Source: an uncultured Collinsella sp.
Lineage (GTDB): Bacteria; Actinomycetota; Coriobacteriia; Coriobacteriales; Coriobacteriaceae
Assembly (NCBI GenBank): GCA_902478865.1
Contig: CABSNA010000079.1
Location: 1 to 6,565, forward strand
Length of the DNA stretch: 6,565 nt
Reading direction: 5' to 3'
The position numbers and the translations under genes are program-made. Of this stretch, positions 6,301 through 6,565 are shown piece by piece. Below the pieces are notes generated by a model. It ran no database searches. It was not told where the DNA came from and saw nothing but the letters and a program-made list of their open reading frames with translations. Each line of letters opens with the position of its first letter. Position 1 is the stretch's first letter.

Positions 6301-6565
6301 GTGAAGGCCGTCATGAATGAGACCACTGGCAAGTACACCGGTCTTACCACCTCTACCACCGTTACGCAGATGAAGGACGACATGGGCAACACCCTTGGCG
6401 AGAACGGGCAGGGCGTCGTGGTTGAACCCTCCGCCGCCGCGCCCAACGCCATTCCCGCCTCCACCTTCACCAACACCTACTCCACCACTCTGCCTCTTTC
6501 TGGTATGTCGGGCGTCACTCTGACGTACCTTGCCGGCGCGGCGGTGCTTTGCGCTGCTGCGGCCT
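3373..6565 (+). CDS. Sortase-anchored, pilin-like surface adhesin with in-frame poly-G tract (3' end outside window)
   Basis: ATG 3373 follows GGGGAGGAG at a 6-base spacing, and the frame stays open for 1,064 codons to the right edge. Residues 1-45 form a signal peptide: a basic start ending in KATRR, then a long hydrophobic core, with likely cleavage after AIA at 45. Residues 46-100 are a low-complexity linker holding the poly-G tract (codons 58-61). About 100-545 resembles the choice-of-anchor A domain (YVGRDMYIGG 120-129, VVNVTG near 428, WNF 475-477, GSILVPNG 517-524, NGRVYVG 533-539). Two SpaA/Cna-B-like domains follow: Lys590, E-box Glu665 in YYIREVKAPAGY, Asn719; then Lys730 and Glu805 in YTLTETQAPFGY. 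Residues about 856-1036 resemble the Spy0128/FctA pilin domain (Lys862, Glu953, Asn1034 in FTNTY). LPLSG (1040-1044) and a hydrophobic stretch end the visible part. The protein should be self-crosslinked by isopeptide bonds and attached to the cell wall or a pilus. The ligand is unknown. Confidence 0.88.
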   Translation, partial: MKANSDKSKQSNKATRRVLAGVLCGASVLSLVLSLVMPPISQAIANDAQTVSTEETVMGGGSSSESAAVDNTSEDAENQNSAATSANAATTVNKGIYKPTSIGIGTNIDISTPDPGVATYVGRDMYIGGKPNKTSTLDANNAPTGSYAAEAEGLTVVHGKLAMNPIKESWGGQGFRFGTVGFGSQFRPREGSTVLAVAGINSLIENMNTGQGTTSDAATVGAWTKGAWVGKAAKTDSHPGYDYTAQIAGPITYSYWDSNANNGRQSVVKKQGNWFEGSDALKSDLFNQNVDLTNVNGNDYSSYNGADGYLSKLSKQLASFANTGTVTDGSAISDNSYAINKYDNKGTSYTLTFDGSEKSVSGALDTRIPNYKICNTERLITFTGDGTSMQQVFTIAGSELSNLKDGVYYRGVDFKFTNVPEGASIVVNVTGAGPVGFHNGWRFWWGDTEISRGYESNADKDLRAKYSLASQSIMWNFVDTTSLTIRGGIAGEGRSDWGNGGGDGKWTDDDPAAAMLGSILVPNGSFDDHVTTNGRVYVGEDFMMNNPKIAYNFTNLEGNSASVIDMDQERHNFPWSGSYTPDGSAIAWSKVDAADGMTPLSGSSWTIYGTVDDAKNETYPIVTVTDGGANDYSSDDGELQFNYLNQKAKIGDPNDKDYFTYYIREVKAPAGYQKSDTIYYATMNNTGEQVNYVQGHVDTVNGNKLVSFDDSNTTGAISNTKITGTVSWTKVEESDTGHTPLAGSEWALTKVKDADGAEIPDAASLTVIDNDTNAEAVSNKWADSDPADGKFKLEGLLPGTYTLTETQAPFGYELNQTTYEFTVSKADGSIAWTEGKKPSIVEGTTYISDSLTTTSVEIPVTKSVRNTDWPKDSSGKYVAFDFNIEATGDYATNVPIPNPADLSIAPAAGETDAAKPNNITATFGAMTFNKSHLSDTPGTADDYARTYTYTVKEVAPTTGAIDKLRYSKAEYQVAVTVKAVMNETTGKYTGLTTSTTVTQMKDDMGNTLGENGQGVVVEPSAAAPNAIPASTFTNTYSTTLPLSGMSGVTLTYLAGAAVLCAAAA
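3546..3554 (+). repeat. Nine-G homopolymer inside the adhesin coding region (candidate phase-variation tract)
   Basis: The run is read as ATG GGG GGG GGT, Met58-Gly59-Gly60-Gly61, in the linker just after the signal peptide. With ten G the frame meets TGA at 3564-3566 after 64 codons; with eight G it meets TAG at 3578-3580 after 68 codons. Both products would be little more than a signal peptide. Changes of three G keep the frame. The length in this sequence is the ON state. Confidence 0.8.
6490..6565 (+). other. Cell-wall sorting signal, incomplete at window edge
   Basis: LPLSG (residues 1040-1044) follows FTNTYSTT, and is followed by a hydrophobic stretch from about Val1048 to the edge. 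The basic tail expected at the C-terminus lies outside the window. The motif has Ser where the usual LPXTG has Thr. Position after the last isopeptide domain and before a membrane helix fits a sortase substrate. Confidence 0.8.

Overview
The window looks like chromosomal DNA of a GC-rich, Gram-positive Coriobacteriia gut bacterium, most likely Collinsella. This is inference. It rests on GC-rich codon use, strong AGGAG-type ribosome binding sites, a sortase-anchored surface protein, and a repeated intergenic hairpin with a GGGACAGG-type core that I associate with Collinsella-like genomes. No database search was possible. All four genes lie on the + strand.

Layout. (1) 1-281: the C-terminal half of a MobB-type molybdenum cofactor protein, cut by the left edge. 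(2) 282-545: two hairpin repeats that look like terminators, a dyad overlapping a possible -10 box, and two possible tiny upstream reading frames. (3) 546-1826: a 12-helix major facilitator exporter of unknown substrate. (4) 1827-2037: a long hairpin with an 18-bp perfect stem, another copy of the hairpin repeat, and a plausible promoter. (5) 2038-2859: a Cof-type HAD phosphatase with all four HAD motifs. (6) 2860-3372: a decayed repeat copy, then about 470 bases of clearly AT-richer DNA with promoter, operator-like and leader-structure candidates. (7) 3373 to the right edge: one uninterrupted reading frame of at least 1,064 codons for a secreted, sortase-anchored, pilin-like adhesin.

The last gene is the main point of interest. 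It has a signal peptide, a choice-of-anchor-A type domain, two SpaA/Cna-B-like isopeptide domains, a Spy0128/FctA-like pilin isopeptide domain and an LPLSG sorting signal. Codons 58-61 contain a run of nine G. Gain or loss of one G leads to a stop codon within 10-26 bases of the tract, so the tract is placed to act as an ON/OFF phase-variation switch. As written here the gene is in the ON frame. Its leader also contains mutually exclusive small hairpins around the Shine-Dalgarno sequence.

The first three genes look like separate housekeeping or accessory units, each closed by its own hairpin and with no sign of a shared pathway. The surface protein is a separate, probably host-interaction, unit whose partners (sortase, other pilins) would lie to the right of the window.
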